Source: Chitinophagaceae bacterium
GTDB taxonomy: Bacteria; Bacteroidota; Bacteroidia; Chitinophagales; Chitinophagaceae
Direction: 5' to 3'
DNA length: 64,000 nucleotides
Assembly (NCBI GenBank): GCA_016703625.1
Contig: JADJBP010000008.1
Coordinates: 124,001 to 188,000, forward strand
Positions 39,246 through 48,708 of this stretch are shown here, one piece after another. The notes under the pieces were generated by a model, which worked only from the letters and a program-made list of their open reading frames with translations, was not told the origin of the DNA and did not search any database. Position 1 is the first letter of the stretch, and the number at the start of each line of letters is the position of its first letter. The translations under genes and the position numbers were made by a program.

Positions 39246-39310
39246 CAATGATCAATTAAGGCAATTACTTCCTCAAATTTTGGTTTGTCTCTTGCGGGGG
39301 GGGGTTTTGT

Positions 39311-40098
39311 TCACTCTTTCATCTTCCCAACCGTACCCTGTACATCAAACTGTTCCTGCGCAATCATCAATTTCAATCTCCACAGTAAATAAGCATCACC
39401 GGTAGTATGTTTGGCCTTGGTTAAATGGGTATGAATGACCTTTGAAGCCTTCTGCCAATCGGCAGTAACCAGGTTCTTCAGCACCGCATCATAATGATCA
39501 TAATCCTCCTGCACCAGTTTTTTCCGCCTTCCAGTATCCGGATGCCTTTGTTTTCACTGCACAGTTTTGTCCATTCATCGGGATCCACTTCAAATTCAGA
39601 AGGCGTTATTTCACGGGCCAGTTTTTTTGCTTTCACAAATTCTTTGGCAGGTATCTCAAATAAATTTTCGGGGTAAAATAAATTTCCTTTTTCATTTAAA
39701 AAAGGGAGGTTGTTCAGGTACAAAATATGGATACGCCCGGGGTAATCCTTCAACTGGCTCATCAGCCAGTAATAGCCGCTTACATCGTGTTTATTTTGGG
39801 CGGCCCATATCCAGGTATATTCTTCAGCGTCATTGTCAAGCCTTTCTTTAAGTTCAGCAACTGTTTTGTGATCATCTACCTTACCCGAATCAGCATCCCC
39901 ATCATAATCGCCGCCGGCCAGTACTTCACGCCACCATTGTTTACGGGCTTCCATGCCTTCGGCAGTATATATACCTGTCAATGGTCCAACAGCATAATCA
40001 TCTTTGATCTGTATGATATCGGCCCTCAATGTTTCGTCCAGCTCAAAACTTTTTGCCAACGCTGCTATATCTGCTTCCTGGAAAACTATATGAATCAT
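39311..40098 (-). CDS. DUF1835/DUF3658 domain protein, frame-broken
   Basis: The start at 40098 gives MIHIVFQEADIAALAKSFEL, the DUF1835 opening. DDYAVGPLTGIYTAEGMEAR follows, then WIWAAQNKHDVSGYYWLMSQL and YPENLFEIPAKEFVKAKKL. An indel in the A run near 39518 moves to LVQEDYDHYDAVLKNLVTAD and on to the stop at 39311, matching DUF3658. About 262 residues. Function is unknown; it is a cytosolic two-domain protein often seen in Bacteroidota and Bacilli. It sits between parE and parC with no clear functional link. Confidence 0.82.
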
Positions 40099-40154
40099 TT
40101 TTATAATTAAATTTTTAATATTGACCATCAGGATAAATCGGGATGCATTTTTTT

Positions 40155-40262
40155 GAACCACATATGAACATAGAAACATAGATTTTCACTACTTATCCCG
40201 CATTTGTATGGATAGCATTCTATGTGTTTCTTCCTAATGTGCACTATGTGCCTATGTAGTTC
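40155..40262. repeat. CTATGTG-type palindromic repeat
   Basis: A roughly 108-base imperfect inverted repeat. Its left arm begins GAACCACATATGAACATAG and its right arm ends ACTATGTGCCTATGTAGTTC; the CTATGTG/CATAG motif recurs within both arms. Short elements built on this motif are, as I recall, common between genes in Bacteroidota. It lies between parE (end 40297) and the DUF1835 gene (start 40098). Confidence 0.6.
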
Positions 40263-40296
40263 CAGTTCAGGCATGATTTAATCTGACTTTTAATTT

Positions 40297-42182
40297 TTAT
40301 ATTTTTTCTTCAACCAGGTCCATTTCATATTTCAGGTTTTCAATAATAAAATCCTGGCGGCTGGGTGTGTTCTTACCCATGTAATATTCCAGCAACTGCT
40401 GGATATGTGTTTCAGGTAAAAGCATCACCGGCTGCAGTTTCATGTCTTCGCTGATAAAACGGGCAAACTCATCGGGACTGATCTCTCCCAAACCCTTAAA
40501 CCTTGTTGTCTCGGGTTTGTTGCCCAGCTTTTTGGTGGCCTCCTGTTTTTCAGTCTCATTATAACAGTAAATGGTTTCCTGTTTATTGCGTACCCTGAAT
40601 AAAGGCGTTTCCAGGATGAACACATGGCCGTTCTTCACCAGGTCGGGAAAGAACTGCAGGAAGAAAGTCATCAGCAATAAACGGATATGCATGCCATCCA
40701 CATCAGCATCGGTTGCAAACACAATATTGTTGTATCGCAAACCTTCATACCCTTCTTCAATGTTCAAGGCATGCTGCAGCAAATTGAACTCTTCATTTTC
40801 GTAAACCACTTTTTTGGTAAGGCCAAAACAATTCAATGGCTTTCCCCGTAAACTGAATACAGCCTGTGTTTCCACATTCCTGGCTTTGGTAATACTGCCG
40901 CTGGCACTGTCTCCTTCTGTTATAAAAATGGTACTCTCCTTCTGTTTTCTGCGATCTTATCCTTGTCTTTACCCGAAGCCTCATCATTGTAATGAAACTT
41001 ACAGTCACGCAGTTTTTTATTATGCAGGTTTGCTTTTTTGGCCCTTTCGTTGGCAAGCTTTTTAATGCCCGCCATGTCTTTGCGTTCGCGTTCGTTCTGT
41101 TCAATGCGTTTTTTAAGCGCTTCGGCGGTCTCGGGATTTTTATGCAGGAAATTGTTCAGTTCTTTTCCCAGAAAATCGCCGATAAAATTACGCATACTGG
41201 GCCCGCCTTCATACACCGTTTGAGATCCCAGTTTTGTTTTTGTCTGGCTTTCAAAAACAGGTTCCTGCACCCGTACACTTAAGGCTGCGCAAACACTTCC
41301 GCGAATATCGGCTGCGTCATAATCTTTTTTATAGAAATCACGGATCGTTTTTATCAATGCCTCGCGGAAGGCAGCCAGGTGTGTGCCGCCCTGCGTGGTA
41401 AACTGCCCGTTCACAAAACTGTAATATTCCTCACCATAATCATTTTCATGGGTGAGTGCAATTTCAATATCCTCGCCTTTTAAATGAATGATGGGATACC
41501 GGATCTCGTCTTCATTGGTTTTGCGTTGCAGCAGGTCAAGTAATCCGTTCTTACTTACATAACGTTTGCCATTCAGGTTCATTACCAGGCCTGCATTCAG
41601 GTAGCAGTAATTCCAGAACTGGTTATCGAGGTATTCCTGTACAAAATGAAAGTTCTTGAAGATCTTATCATCCGGCACAAAACTTACCAGGGTACCGTTC
41701 TCTTCGGTGGTCTTTGTTTCTTTATGTTCCTGTTGTAAAACACCTCTTTCAAACTCCGCCGTTTTTTCTTTTCCGTCGCGGAATGCGGTCACTTTAAAAT
41801 AATTACTCAGGGCATTCACCGCTTTTGAACCTACACCGTTCAATCCCACACTTTTTTGAAAGGCCTTGCTGTCGTATTTGGCGCCGGTATTTATTTTACT
41901 CACCACATCTACAACTTTACCCAGCGGAATACCGCGGCCATAATCACGGATAGTTATGGTTTTGTCTTTGATATGAACATCCACGTGTTTTCCATAACCC
42001 ATAGTATGTTCATCAATACAGTTGTCGATCACTTCTTTCATCAACACATAGATCCCGTCATCTGGGCTGCTGCCATCACCCAGTTTACCGATATACATAC
42101 CGGGACGAAGCCGGATATGCTCTTTCCAGTCGAGGCTGCGGATGGATTCCTCATTATAATCCGAATTTTCTATTGCTGCCAT
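40297..42182 (-). CDS. parE: DNA topoisomerase IV subunit B, frame-broken
   Basis: About 628 residues. The GHKL ATPase domain has EHIRLRPGMYIGKLGDG, VIDNCIDEH, RDYGRGIPLG and KSVGLNGVGSKAVNALS. A transducer domain follows (FVNGQFTTQGGTHLAAFRE). One or two indels near 40925-40950 break the frame at ITEGDSASGS, the start of the TOPRIM domain; the rest has FATDADVDGMHIRLLLMTFF and RFKGLGEISPDEFARF. This is ATP-driven strand passage with ParC. The start at 42182 lies just after an AT-rich repeat. Break in an essential gene supports sequence error. Confidence 0.94.
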
Positions 42183-42189
42183 TATTGTA

Positions 42190-42269
42190 GTTAATACGTT
42201 AATCCGTTAATTGGTTAATTGGTTAATACGAATTAACGGATTACCGGATTAACGGATTAACGGATTAAC
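42190..42269. repeat. TTAACGGAT repeat array upstream of parE
   Basis: About 80 bases made of short units: TTAATCCGTTAATTGG on the left and then ATTAACGGATT, followed by three tandem ATTAACGG-type units on the right, one of them changed to ACCGG. The left units are the inverse of the right ones, so the whole can fold into a long hairpin. It sits directly upstream of the parE start and could affect its expression. Confidence 0.65.
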
Positions 42270-42461
42270 AGTTTTGGCTGCGAATATAACTGAATGAACC
42301 GATTTTTGTATTGGGCGAATTATCCACAATATTTCAATAAATGTGAGTAACAAAAAGAGTAAAAGGTATTATAGTTTTAATATGACTTAAATTAGGTTTT
42401 ACACTGCGGAATATCATATAAGAAAATATTAAAAGGCAGTAGTTTTATAAAAAATACCGTT

Positions 42462-43107
42462 ATGCGAGCAATAAAGTTCCTGGGAGCATTTATATTACTG
42501 GCGCTGATCATTACCTGCAGTTCAACAAAGATCGCTTCGTCATGGAAAGCTGATGATGCCAAAACCAAACCCTACCACAATATAATGGTATGGGGTATGA
42601 TGCCCGAAAAAGACAGTTTGATGAGGAAACAGGTTGAAGTTCACCTGGTAAATGACCTCGTAAGCAAAGGGTACCATGCCGTTTCATCACTGGAAGTATA
42701 TAAGGAAAAAGCCTATAAAAAACTTACCGCCGGAGAGATCCTGTCAGAATTTAAACAAACAGGCGTTGATGCGGTCATTACCATGGTGTTGCTGAAAAAG
42801 AAAAGAAGAAAAATATTATCCCGGCGGGGTTTTTAACCAGCCGGAGAACAGCAGCGGGAATTTAGACAGGTACCATACCGATATTTTTGATAAAGTGCTC
42901 ACACCGGGTTATTATATCAGTACAACCAATTTTTACTGGGAGGCTGTTTTATTTGAACTGGTCAAGGAAAAACCTGTTTACATAGTGCGTACAAATTCAT
43001 TTGACCCGGCATCTACCGAAAGGCTGGCGCATGAAAATGGTGAATTGATCATAAAAGATATGATGAAGAAAAAGATCATCCTTGATCAAATGCCCCCGGA
43101 AGAATAA
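42462..43107 (+). CDS. DUF4136-like lipoprotein, frame-broken
   Basis: About 215 residues. The leader MRAIKFLGAFILLALIITCS ends in a lipobox; then come ASSWKADDAKTKPYHNIMVW, VEVHLVNDLVSKGYHAVSS and KQTGVDAVITMVLLKK. An indel in the A/G runs at 42797-42815 hides the middle (corrected: YYPGGVFNQPENSSGNLDRY). The last piece has TNFYWEAVLFELVKEKPVYI and ELIIKDMMKK. The layout is that of DUF4136-like envelope lipoproteins of unknown function. Confidence 0.72.
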
Positions 43108-43253
43108 TGGTTATGACTACGACGATGGTTTTAAAATAATTAGAAATTTTACCATCATTTCCTTTTAATTTTGCAGGGTTATAACTGTGGCCCGGCACTG
43201 AAACATTTAGGTGCAGCAAAAAATTTTACAGTAGCTTTATACAAATCATTTAC

Positions 43254-44039
43254 ATGAATCTTGACCTTACAAAAAGAACCGCCCTGGTTTGCGGAAGTAC
43301 CCAGGGGCTTGGTTATGCATCTGCTGCTGAACTTGCCTTGCTGGGTTGTAATGTAGTGTTAATGGCACGCAATGAAGAAAAATTAAAGGAGGCAGTACGC
43401 ACGCTCGACCAGGCAAAAGGACAGCAGCATCAATACCTGGTGGCTGATTTTTCGGATACAGCTGCAGTAAAGTCCGCCATTGAAAATTTTATAAAGAATA
43501 ATACTGTGCATATTTTGGTGAACAATACCGGCGGGCCTCCCGGCGGCGCTGCATTAACTGCAAAAACCGAAGAATTCCTGTCTGCATTTAACAATCACCT
43601 CATCAATAATCACCACCTGGTGCAGGCCGTTGTACCCGGAATGAAAGCTGCCGGTTTTGGCAGGATCATTAATATCATTTCTACCTCTGTTAAAAACCCC
43701 ATTGCCGGGCTTGGTGTCAGCAATACCATACGGGCCGCTGTTGCCAACTGGGCAAAAACACTGGCAACCGAACTGGGGCCCTTTGGCATCACGGTAAATA
43801 ATGTGTTACCGGGTTTTACCAAAACAGTAAGGGCCGATTATGTAATAGCTTCCAAAGCAAAGGCCGCTAATATTTCAGAAACAGCAGTGCTGGAACAACT
43901 GGTTGCGGAAATACCCGCCGGCCGCATCGGGGAACCCGGTGAATTTGGAGCTGCCGTGGCATTTTTATGCTCCCCTGCAGCGGCTTATATAAATGGTATC
44001 AATTTACCCGTTGATGGAGGACGCCTGGGTTGCCTTTGA
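43254..44039 (+). CDS. Atypical short-chain dehydrogenase lacking the YxxxK pair
   Basis: A 261-residue SDR with an intact frame. The nucleotide motif is GSTQGLG (14-20), followed by NNTGG (90-94) and ISTSV with Ser143. Where the catalytic Tyr and Lys should stand (13 and 17 residues after the serine) the sequence is S-N-T-I-R: Ser156 and Arg160. The C-terminus GEPGEFGAAVAFLCSPAAAY with INLPVDGG is normal. A subgroup of SDRs annotated as 3-oxoacyl-ACP reductase-like has this SNxxR form; its activity is not clear to me. The gene stands alone. Confidence 0.85.
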   Translation: MNLDLTKRTALVCGSTQGLGYASAAELALLGCNVVLMARNEEKLKEAVRTLDQAKGQQHQYLVADFSDTAAVKSAIENFIKNNTVHILVNNTGGPPGGAALTAKTEEFLSAFNNHLINNHHLVQAVVPGMKAAGFGRIINIISTSVKNPIAGLGVSNTIRAAVANWAKTLATELGPFGITVNNVLPGFTKTVRADYVIASKAKAANISETAVLEQLVAEIPAGRIGEPGEFGAAVAFLCSPAAAYINGINLPVDGGRLGCL

Positions 44040-44164
44040 TTGTTTATGGATCATTTTACAAAGGCATATGCACAAAAATGAATGCGTTTAAAAATATCAT
44101 TAATTTAAAGTGCTGTAAATTGTTTTATCTTAACTTGCTCTTATTAAATCAAAAATTAAATATC

Positions 44165-44659
44165 ATGAAAATGACAAAATTATTAATGGCTGTTGTAGTT
44201 TCAGCCACACTGCTTTTTGTAAGCTGTAAACCAAAAGATGCAGATATTAAAGCTGCCGTGGAAAAAGCTTTATCTGCCGACCCATCCATGACCGGTACAA
44301 CCGTTGATGTAAAAGATGGTGTTGTAACGATTGGCGGGGAATGTAAAGATGATGCCTGCAAAACAGGCTGTGAAACGATCGCAGCAGGTGTAAAAGGTGT
44401 AAAATCTGTAGTGAATAACTGTACCATTGCTGCACCACCACCACCGCCACCGGTATCCTTAACAACCGTTTTGGATGAAGCCACACAACAAAAAGTAAAA
44501 GACGGACTAAAAGATATGCCTGGTGTAAAAGTTGAGTTTGTGGGCGATAAGGCAGTACTCAGCGGTGAAGTAACCAAAACACAACGGATGACCATTATGC
44601 AGTTATTGGCTGCGGCAAAAGTACTTTCGGATGTAACCGGGTTAACAGATAAAAAATAA
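44165..44659 (+). CDS. BON-domain lipoprotein, two BON units
   Basis: A 164-residue lipoprotein from the ATG at 44165 (leader ending LLFVSCKPKD). Two BON-type units are joined by a run of six prolines: unit 1 has IKAAVEKALSADPSMTG, VDVKDGVVTIGGECKDD and GVKGVKSVVNN; unit 2 has QKVKDGLKDMPGVKVEF and DKAVLSGEVTKTQR. BON domains bind phospholipid or peptidoglycan-linked partners in the periplasm. Unit 1 holds three cysteines (in KDDACKTGC and later). It is 25 bases before the SH3-domain gene and almost surely in the same operon. The frame is intact. Confidence 0.85.
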   Translation: MKMTKLLMAVVVSATLLFVSCKPKDADIKAAVEKALSADPSMTGTTVDVKDGVVTIGGECKDDACKTGCETIAAGVKGVKSVVNNCTIAAPPPPPPVSLTTVLDEATQQKVKDGLKDMPGVKVEFVGDKAVLSGEVTKTQRMTIMQLLAAAKVLSDVTGLTDKK

Positions 44660-44684
44660 TTTTTCATTTTAAAAAATAAACAAC

Positions 44685-45104
44685 ATGGCATTACAGGATA
44701 AATATGCGGAATTATTACAGGCTGCCGCAAACATGGGTGTAGCCAACTTCTCTACTGCAGAACAAAACGGTGTGCTGCATGTCAGCGGCACTGCAAATAG
44801 TACTGCTGATTACGATGCACTATGGGCAATGTATAATAAAATTGACCCCAACATGGCAAGCGGCGACCTGATGATGAACATCGAAATCAAGGCTGATATT
44901 GGTGCACGGTTAAAGGTAACTACTGAAACCTCCAACCTCAACATCAGGAGTACACCAAGCACGGAAGGTGAAATTGTTGGCAAGGCTGCACATCTTGAAA
45001 TTGTTACACTGCTTGAAAAAACAGATGACAGCTGGTGGAAGATACGTACAGCAGACGGCGAAGAAGGATTTGCCTATGCACAATACCTTTCTCCGGAAGC
45101 TTAA
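44685..45104 (+). CDS. Protein with C-terminal bacterial SH3 domain
   Basis: A 139-residue protein without a signal peptide. The N-terminal half (NGVLHVSGTANSTADYDALW) resembles a BON-like unit. The C-terminal half is an SH3b domain: TSNLNIRSTPSTEGEIVGKA, LEIVTLLEKTDDSWWKI and EEGFAYAQYLSPE. SH3b domains often bind cell-wall peptides. The lack of a leader is odd for such a domain; it may be cytosolic or exported with its lipoprotein neighbour. A terminator follows at 45124-45160. The frame is intact. Confidence 0.8.
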   Translation: MALQDKYAELLQAAANMGVANFSTAEQNGVLHVSGTANSTADYDALWAMYNKIDPNMASGDLMMNIEIKADIGARLKVTTETSNLNIRSTPSTEGEIVGKAAHLEIVTLLEKTDDSWWKIRTADGEEGFAYAQYLSPEA

Positions 45105-45123
45105 AAATATACCGTTTGATGGT

Positions 45124-45160
45124 AAAGCCATCCTGCCCCGTGCAGGATGGCTTTTTCTTT
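45124..45160 (+). terminator. Rho-independent terminator
   Basis: AAAGCCATCCTGC (45124-45136) pairs with GCAGGATGGCTTT (45142-45154), loop CCCGT, followed by TTCTTT. It ends the BON/SH3 operon. Confidence 0.88.
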
Positions 45161-45186
45161 GTAGATTTAATATAAATTTTAAAACC

Positions 45187-46168
45187 ATGAAACCGGTACT
45201 CATTTGCTGCCTTGCATGCTTTGCCATTAATAATTCCCGTGCACAGTTTTTCAATAAAGAGTCGGGCCTTGCGCACACATTTTCCATTGTAGCCAGGGAT
45301 GCCGCAACCGGTGAAATGGCCGTGGGTGTTCAAAGCCATTGGTTTAGCGTAGGCACTGCCGTTAGCTGGGGCGAGGCAGGGGTTGGTGTGGTTGCCACGC
45401 AGTCATTTGTAAACAAAAGTTATGGTATAAAAGGCCTTGACCTGATGAAAGCAGGAAAGACCGCGCCGGAAGCACTGAATGCCTTACTGGCTGCGGATGA
45501 TGGCCGGGAGGTAAGGCAGGTGGCCATGATCGATGCCAATGGCAACGTGCAGGCATACACGGGTAAAAACTGTATTGATTTTGCCGGTCATATTGTTGGT
45601 AAAAATTATTCGGTACAAAGCAATATGATGCTGGGCGATAAGGTGAATGCAGCCATGGCCATCGCATTTGAAGGCAGTGCAGGAAAGCCTTTGGCAGAAA
45701 GGGTGTTGCTGGCTTTGCAGGCAGCCCAGTCGGCCGGTGGCGATATCCGTGGAAAACAATCTGCTGCCATACTCGTGGTGGCCGCAAAAGCAAGGGCCAG
45801 CCCTGGAATGAACGGTTGATAGACCTGCGGGTGGATGATCACAAAGCCCCGCTGGATGAACTGCAACGGCTGTTGAAATTATACAGGGCGTATGAATTAA
45901 TGGATAAAGGAGACCTGGCTACTGAAAAAAATGACATGAAAGGGGCCATGGAAGCGTATGGTGCTGCTATGAAAATGTTCCCGGGAACCTGGAAATGCAA
46001 TACTGGACAGCCATTACACTGGCCAATAACAAAAGAATTGCTGAAGCTTCCATGCTGCTTCAAAAGATCTATAAACAGGATCCCAACTGGCGTGCATTAA
46101 CCAAACGTTTACCAAAAGTGAACCTGTTACTTGTACCGGAAAAAGACTTAAAAGAATTAATCAAGTAA
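45187..46168 (+). CDS. DUF1028 (Ntn-hydrolase-like) exported protein, frame-broken
   Basis: About 327 residues. A signal peptide (MKPVLICCLACFAINNSRAQ) is followed by the DUF1028 domain: HTFSIVARDAATGEMAVGVQ, TAVSWGEAGVGVVATQSFVN, and RGKQSAAILVV. An indel near 45800 moves to WNERLIDLRVDDHKAPLDEL, and another near 46003 to EMQYWTAITLANNKRIAEAS, a helical TPR-like tail, ending at 46168. DUF1028 has an Ntn-hydrolase-like fold and may cut peptides; this is not proven. The tail matches the known C-terminal extension of the family. Confidence 0.83.
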
Positions 46169-46185
46169 ATTGCACAAAAAAACAC

Positions 46186-46887
46186 ATGAGATCATTGAAT
46201 AACCTCCTCACTACCCTGTTATTTTCGGTTGTGATATATTCCTGTACTGCACAAACCAAAACAGGCCTGGATGCAGGTGAGTTTGAAAAGGAGATCAATA
46301 CCAGAGAAAATATCCAGGTACTGGATGTGCGTACACCCGGTGAGTTTTTTACGGGACATATAAAAAATGCTTTACAGGCCGATTGGAATGATAAAAAGGA
46401 ATTTGAACGCCGGCTGTCCTATATCGAGAAGAACAGACCTGTTTATGTGTATTGCCTGGCCGGGGGGCGCAGTGCTGCGGCAGCGGAAAAAATGCGTAAA
46501 ATGGGATACCGTGAAGTGTACGAGTTAAAAGGTGGAACCAATGCCTGGCGTGCCGCCGGTAAGCCACTGGAAGGCAGCAGTACTGAAAAACAAATGGCGC
46601 TTGAAGAATTGAATGCCACCATCAGCGGTTCAAAAACCGTATTGGTTGATTTTGGTGCAAGCTGGTGTCCGCCCTGCAAACAGATGGAACCGGTTATCAA
46701 AAGCTTATTGGAGAACAACAAAGGAAAATTCACTTTTATTAATGTGGATGGCGGCCGCGACCAGGATATTTTAAAAGCGTATAAAGTAACCGCACTGCCC
46801 GTGTTCATCATTTTTAAGGATGGCAAACAGGTTTGGCGCAAAGATGGTATTGCTACAGAAAAAGAGCTGGCCGAACAGTTTAATTAA
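46186..46887 (+). CDS. Rhodanese-thioredoxin fusion lipoprotein
   Basis: A 233-residue fusion with an intact frame. After a lipobox-like end VIYSCTAQ (C20) comes a rhodanese domain (about 28-126) with LDVRTPGEFFTGHI and active-site loop CLAGGRS (C90). A thioredoxin domain follows (about 135-233) with WCPPC (C161, C164) and cis-proline P205 in TALPVFI. A sulfur transferase joined to a dithiol reductase suggests handling of persulfide or of oxidised thiols outside the cytosol. The gene starts 18 bases after DUF1028. Confidence 0.92.
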   Translation: MRSLNNLLTTLLFSVVIYSCTAQTKTGLDAGEFEKEINTRENIQVLDVRTPGEFFTGHIKNALQADWNDKKEFERRLSYIEKNRPVYVYCLAGGRSAAAAEKMRKMGYREVYELKGGTNAWRAAGKPLEGSSTEKQMALEELNATISGSKTVLVDFGASWCPPCKQMEPVIKSLLENNKGKFTFINVDGGRDQDILKAYKVTALPVFIIFKDGKQVWRKDGIATEKELAEQFN

Positions 46888-47929
46888 TCCAGCGTTAATG
46901 CTTTAATAAAATCACTCACCAGGTAACTGATCAGTTTACCGGTTGTTTCATTTTTTCTTCCATCGGCCAGTTGCGTGGCGCCCTCGCAAATATGCAGGTA
47001 AGCAGGTTTGGAATCCTGTGCTGCAAATGTCACATACTTTCGAGCCAGTAACGGGGTAATGCCGCTGGGCGTGGTGGCACTGCTCAAAATATGTTCAACA
47101 CAATCTAGGTCAATCTCGATCCCGGTATAACTGTCTTCGGTAAAACCCGTTGCATGGGCAACAGCCTGTATGAAATTCTTGCGGTCGTGTATAAATATCT
47201 CTTCAAAACTGATGTAATCGATAAAGGGATTGTTGTGTATATCCATCAGCACATTTTGCGAAACATAGTTTTCGTGCAGGCCTACCATGCAGTATTTGCC
47301 CAGGTAGCCGTCTTCTTCCGCATACCGGAAACCGTTACCGCTGTGCCTGCCTTCGGCAACACTTTAATCGGCATGCGCATCCAGGTTGATACAGTTGATC
47401 TGTGATAACGGCACGAGTTCGGCCTTGTGCAAACCCTTGGCTACACCTTTAATGATGGGGTAAGCATTATTATGCCCCGCCGATGATGATGGGTATTTTT
47501 TTGGCAGATGCGATCACTTTAAGCAGGTCTTCCACTTCCTCATCAACAATTTTAAGGGCATGTCGGTATGCATTGATCTTTTCTTCGGCATTATAGGCAT
47601 TGTTCTCAATTAAAAATTTTACATCCCCAAAATCAAAATGGCCAAGCAGCAATGTATTTTCACCCGTTAAAAAATCATTGCTTTGTATGTTCAAAAAGAA
47701 CCAGAAAGAGAGCCAGGCCGTTTCGGTACCGCCAATACCGTAATTGCCTTTTACCCCAAAGTCTTCGGGTATGCCCAATAAAACAAATTTTGCTGTAGCA
47801 TGCTGTATCACTTCCGGCCATTCTGTTTCCGGCTTTAAAATTGCAGCCGTTCGCCCATTTTGGTCTCAAAACGGCGCACACGGGTTAGGGATAAAATATC
47901 TTCTTTGTATAAAACTTAAAATGTTTCAT
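46884..47929 (-). CDS. Arginase/formimidoylglutamase family enzyme, frame-broken
   Basis: About 345 residues in pieces. The likely start is at 47929 (MKHFKFYTK, then after an indel DILSLTRVRRFETKMGE). A further piece has VLLGIPEDFGVKGNYGIGG and ends at KKIPIIIGGA; the next carries NLDAHADYRF, with the D-A-H-A-D metal motif, and GNGFRYAEE. The last piece (47288-46884) has HENYVSQNVLMDIHN and TGIEIDLDCVE (second metal site D-L-D). Breaks lie near 47905, 47840, 47480, 47365 and 47290. Arginase-family enzymes with two manganese ions hydrolyse guanidino or formimino groups; the family resembles formimidoylglutamase (histidine breakdown). No other hut gene is nearby. Confidence 0.83.
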
Positions 47930-48101
47930 GGATGGAAGTTAAACAAATAATTCATATGCCGTAAAAAAGCCGGTTTTTCATAAAAATGTGCATGAACAGG
48001 CTATATCACGGTACCACAGAAAAAAATATTTTTAACTGAAATTAACAGCAGATTTTTTAGTGAAAGGTTCAATTGGTACAGAATTTGTAAAATGCTTCGG
48101 T

Positions 48102-48660
48102 ATGAAAAAACATAACAGCATCTCCGCAATTTTACTGGGCCTGGGCATTGGATTGTCAGCCATCGCAACCGCACAATCAAACAATGTTCCAACAGATCCT
48201 TTTGAAAAAGGAACGGTAACCTTCAGTGCCGGTGTTGGCACTGGAAATGAGTACAACAACAATTATTACAATTCGGCCTTCGGTACAAAAGCCGTTATTG
48301 AAGCCGGTTTGTGGCAGGCAGGCCCTGGTGTTATATCATTGGGCGGCCAGGTTGGCGGCACTTTTTCCAATGGCGGCCGGTCAACCTTTGATGATTACCG
48401 TGCCCGCACATTTATAGTAGCCGGCCGTTCGGCGTGGCACCACGGCTGGAAAGTAAAGGGGCTGGATACCTATGCCGGGCTTTCTGCCGGTGCGGGTTTC
48501 AACCAGTTTTCGTACAACAGGAACGGAACCATCCGTGAAAAATGAAGTGGTACCTGTATTTGGTGCGTTTGTGGGTGCTTCATATTTTGTAACCCCTACT
48601 TTCGGTTTTAATATAGAAGCCGGAAGAGATATTACTCAGATACAGGGTGGTATTTTTTAA
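48102..48660 (+). CDS. Outer-membrane beta-barrel-like protein, frame-broken
   Basis: About 186 residues. The start at 48102 gives a signal peptide ending SAIATAQS. The mature part alternates small polar and aromatic residues in strands (GTVTFSAGVGTGNEYNNNYY, VISLGGQVGGTFSNGG, TYAGLSAGAGFNQFSY). An indel near 48535 moves to VVPVFGAFVGASYFVTPTFG and FNIEAGRDITQIQGGIF, with a C-terminal phenylalanine as expected for a barrel protein. No named family was recognised beyond a general barrel. Confidence 0.7.
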
Positions 48661-48686
48661 AAATCAAATAAGCATAACTGATTTGT

Positions 48687-48694
48687 TATTTTTG
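48687..48694 (+). promoter_or_regulatory. Possible -7 box of the nagA promoter
   Basis: TATTTTTG matches TAnnTTTG exactly and lies 15 bases before the nagA start. No clear -33 TTG is seen. Confidence 0.3.
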
Positions 48695-48708
48695 CTGTAC
48701 CAAGATTT

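Noticed and set aside
44149..44730. Minus-strand 193-residue frame with polyglycine
   Set aside because: The glycine run is the complement of the proline run in the BON lipoprotein; no start region or family match.
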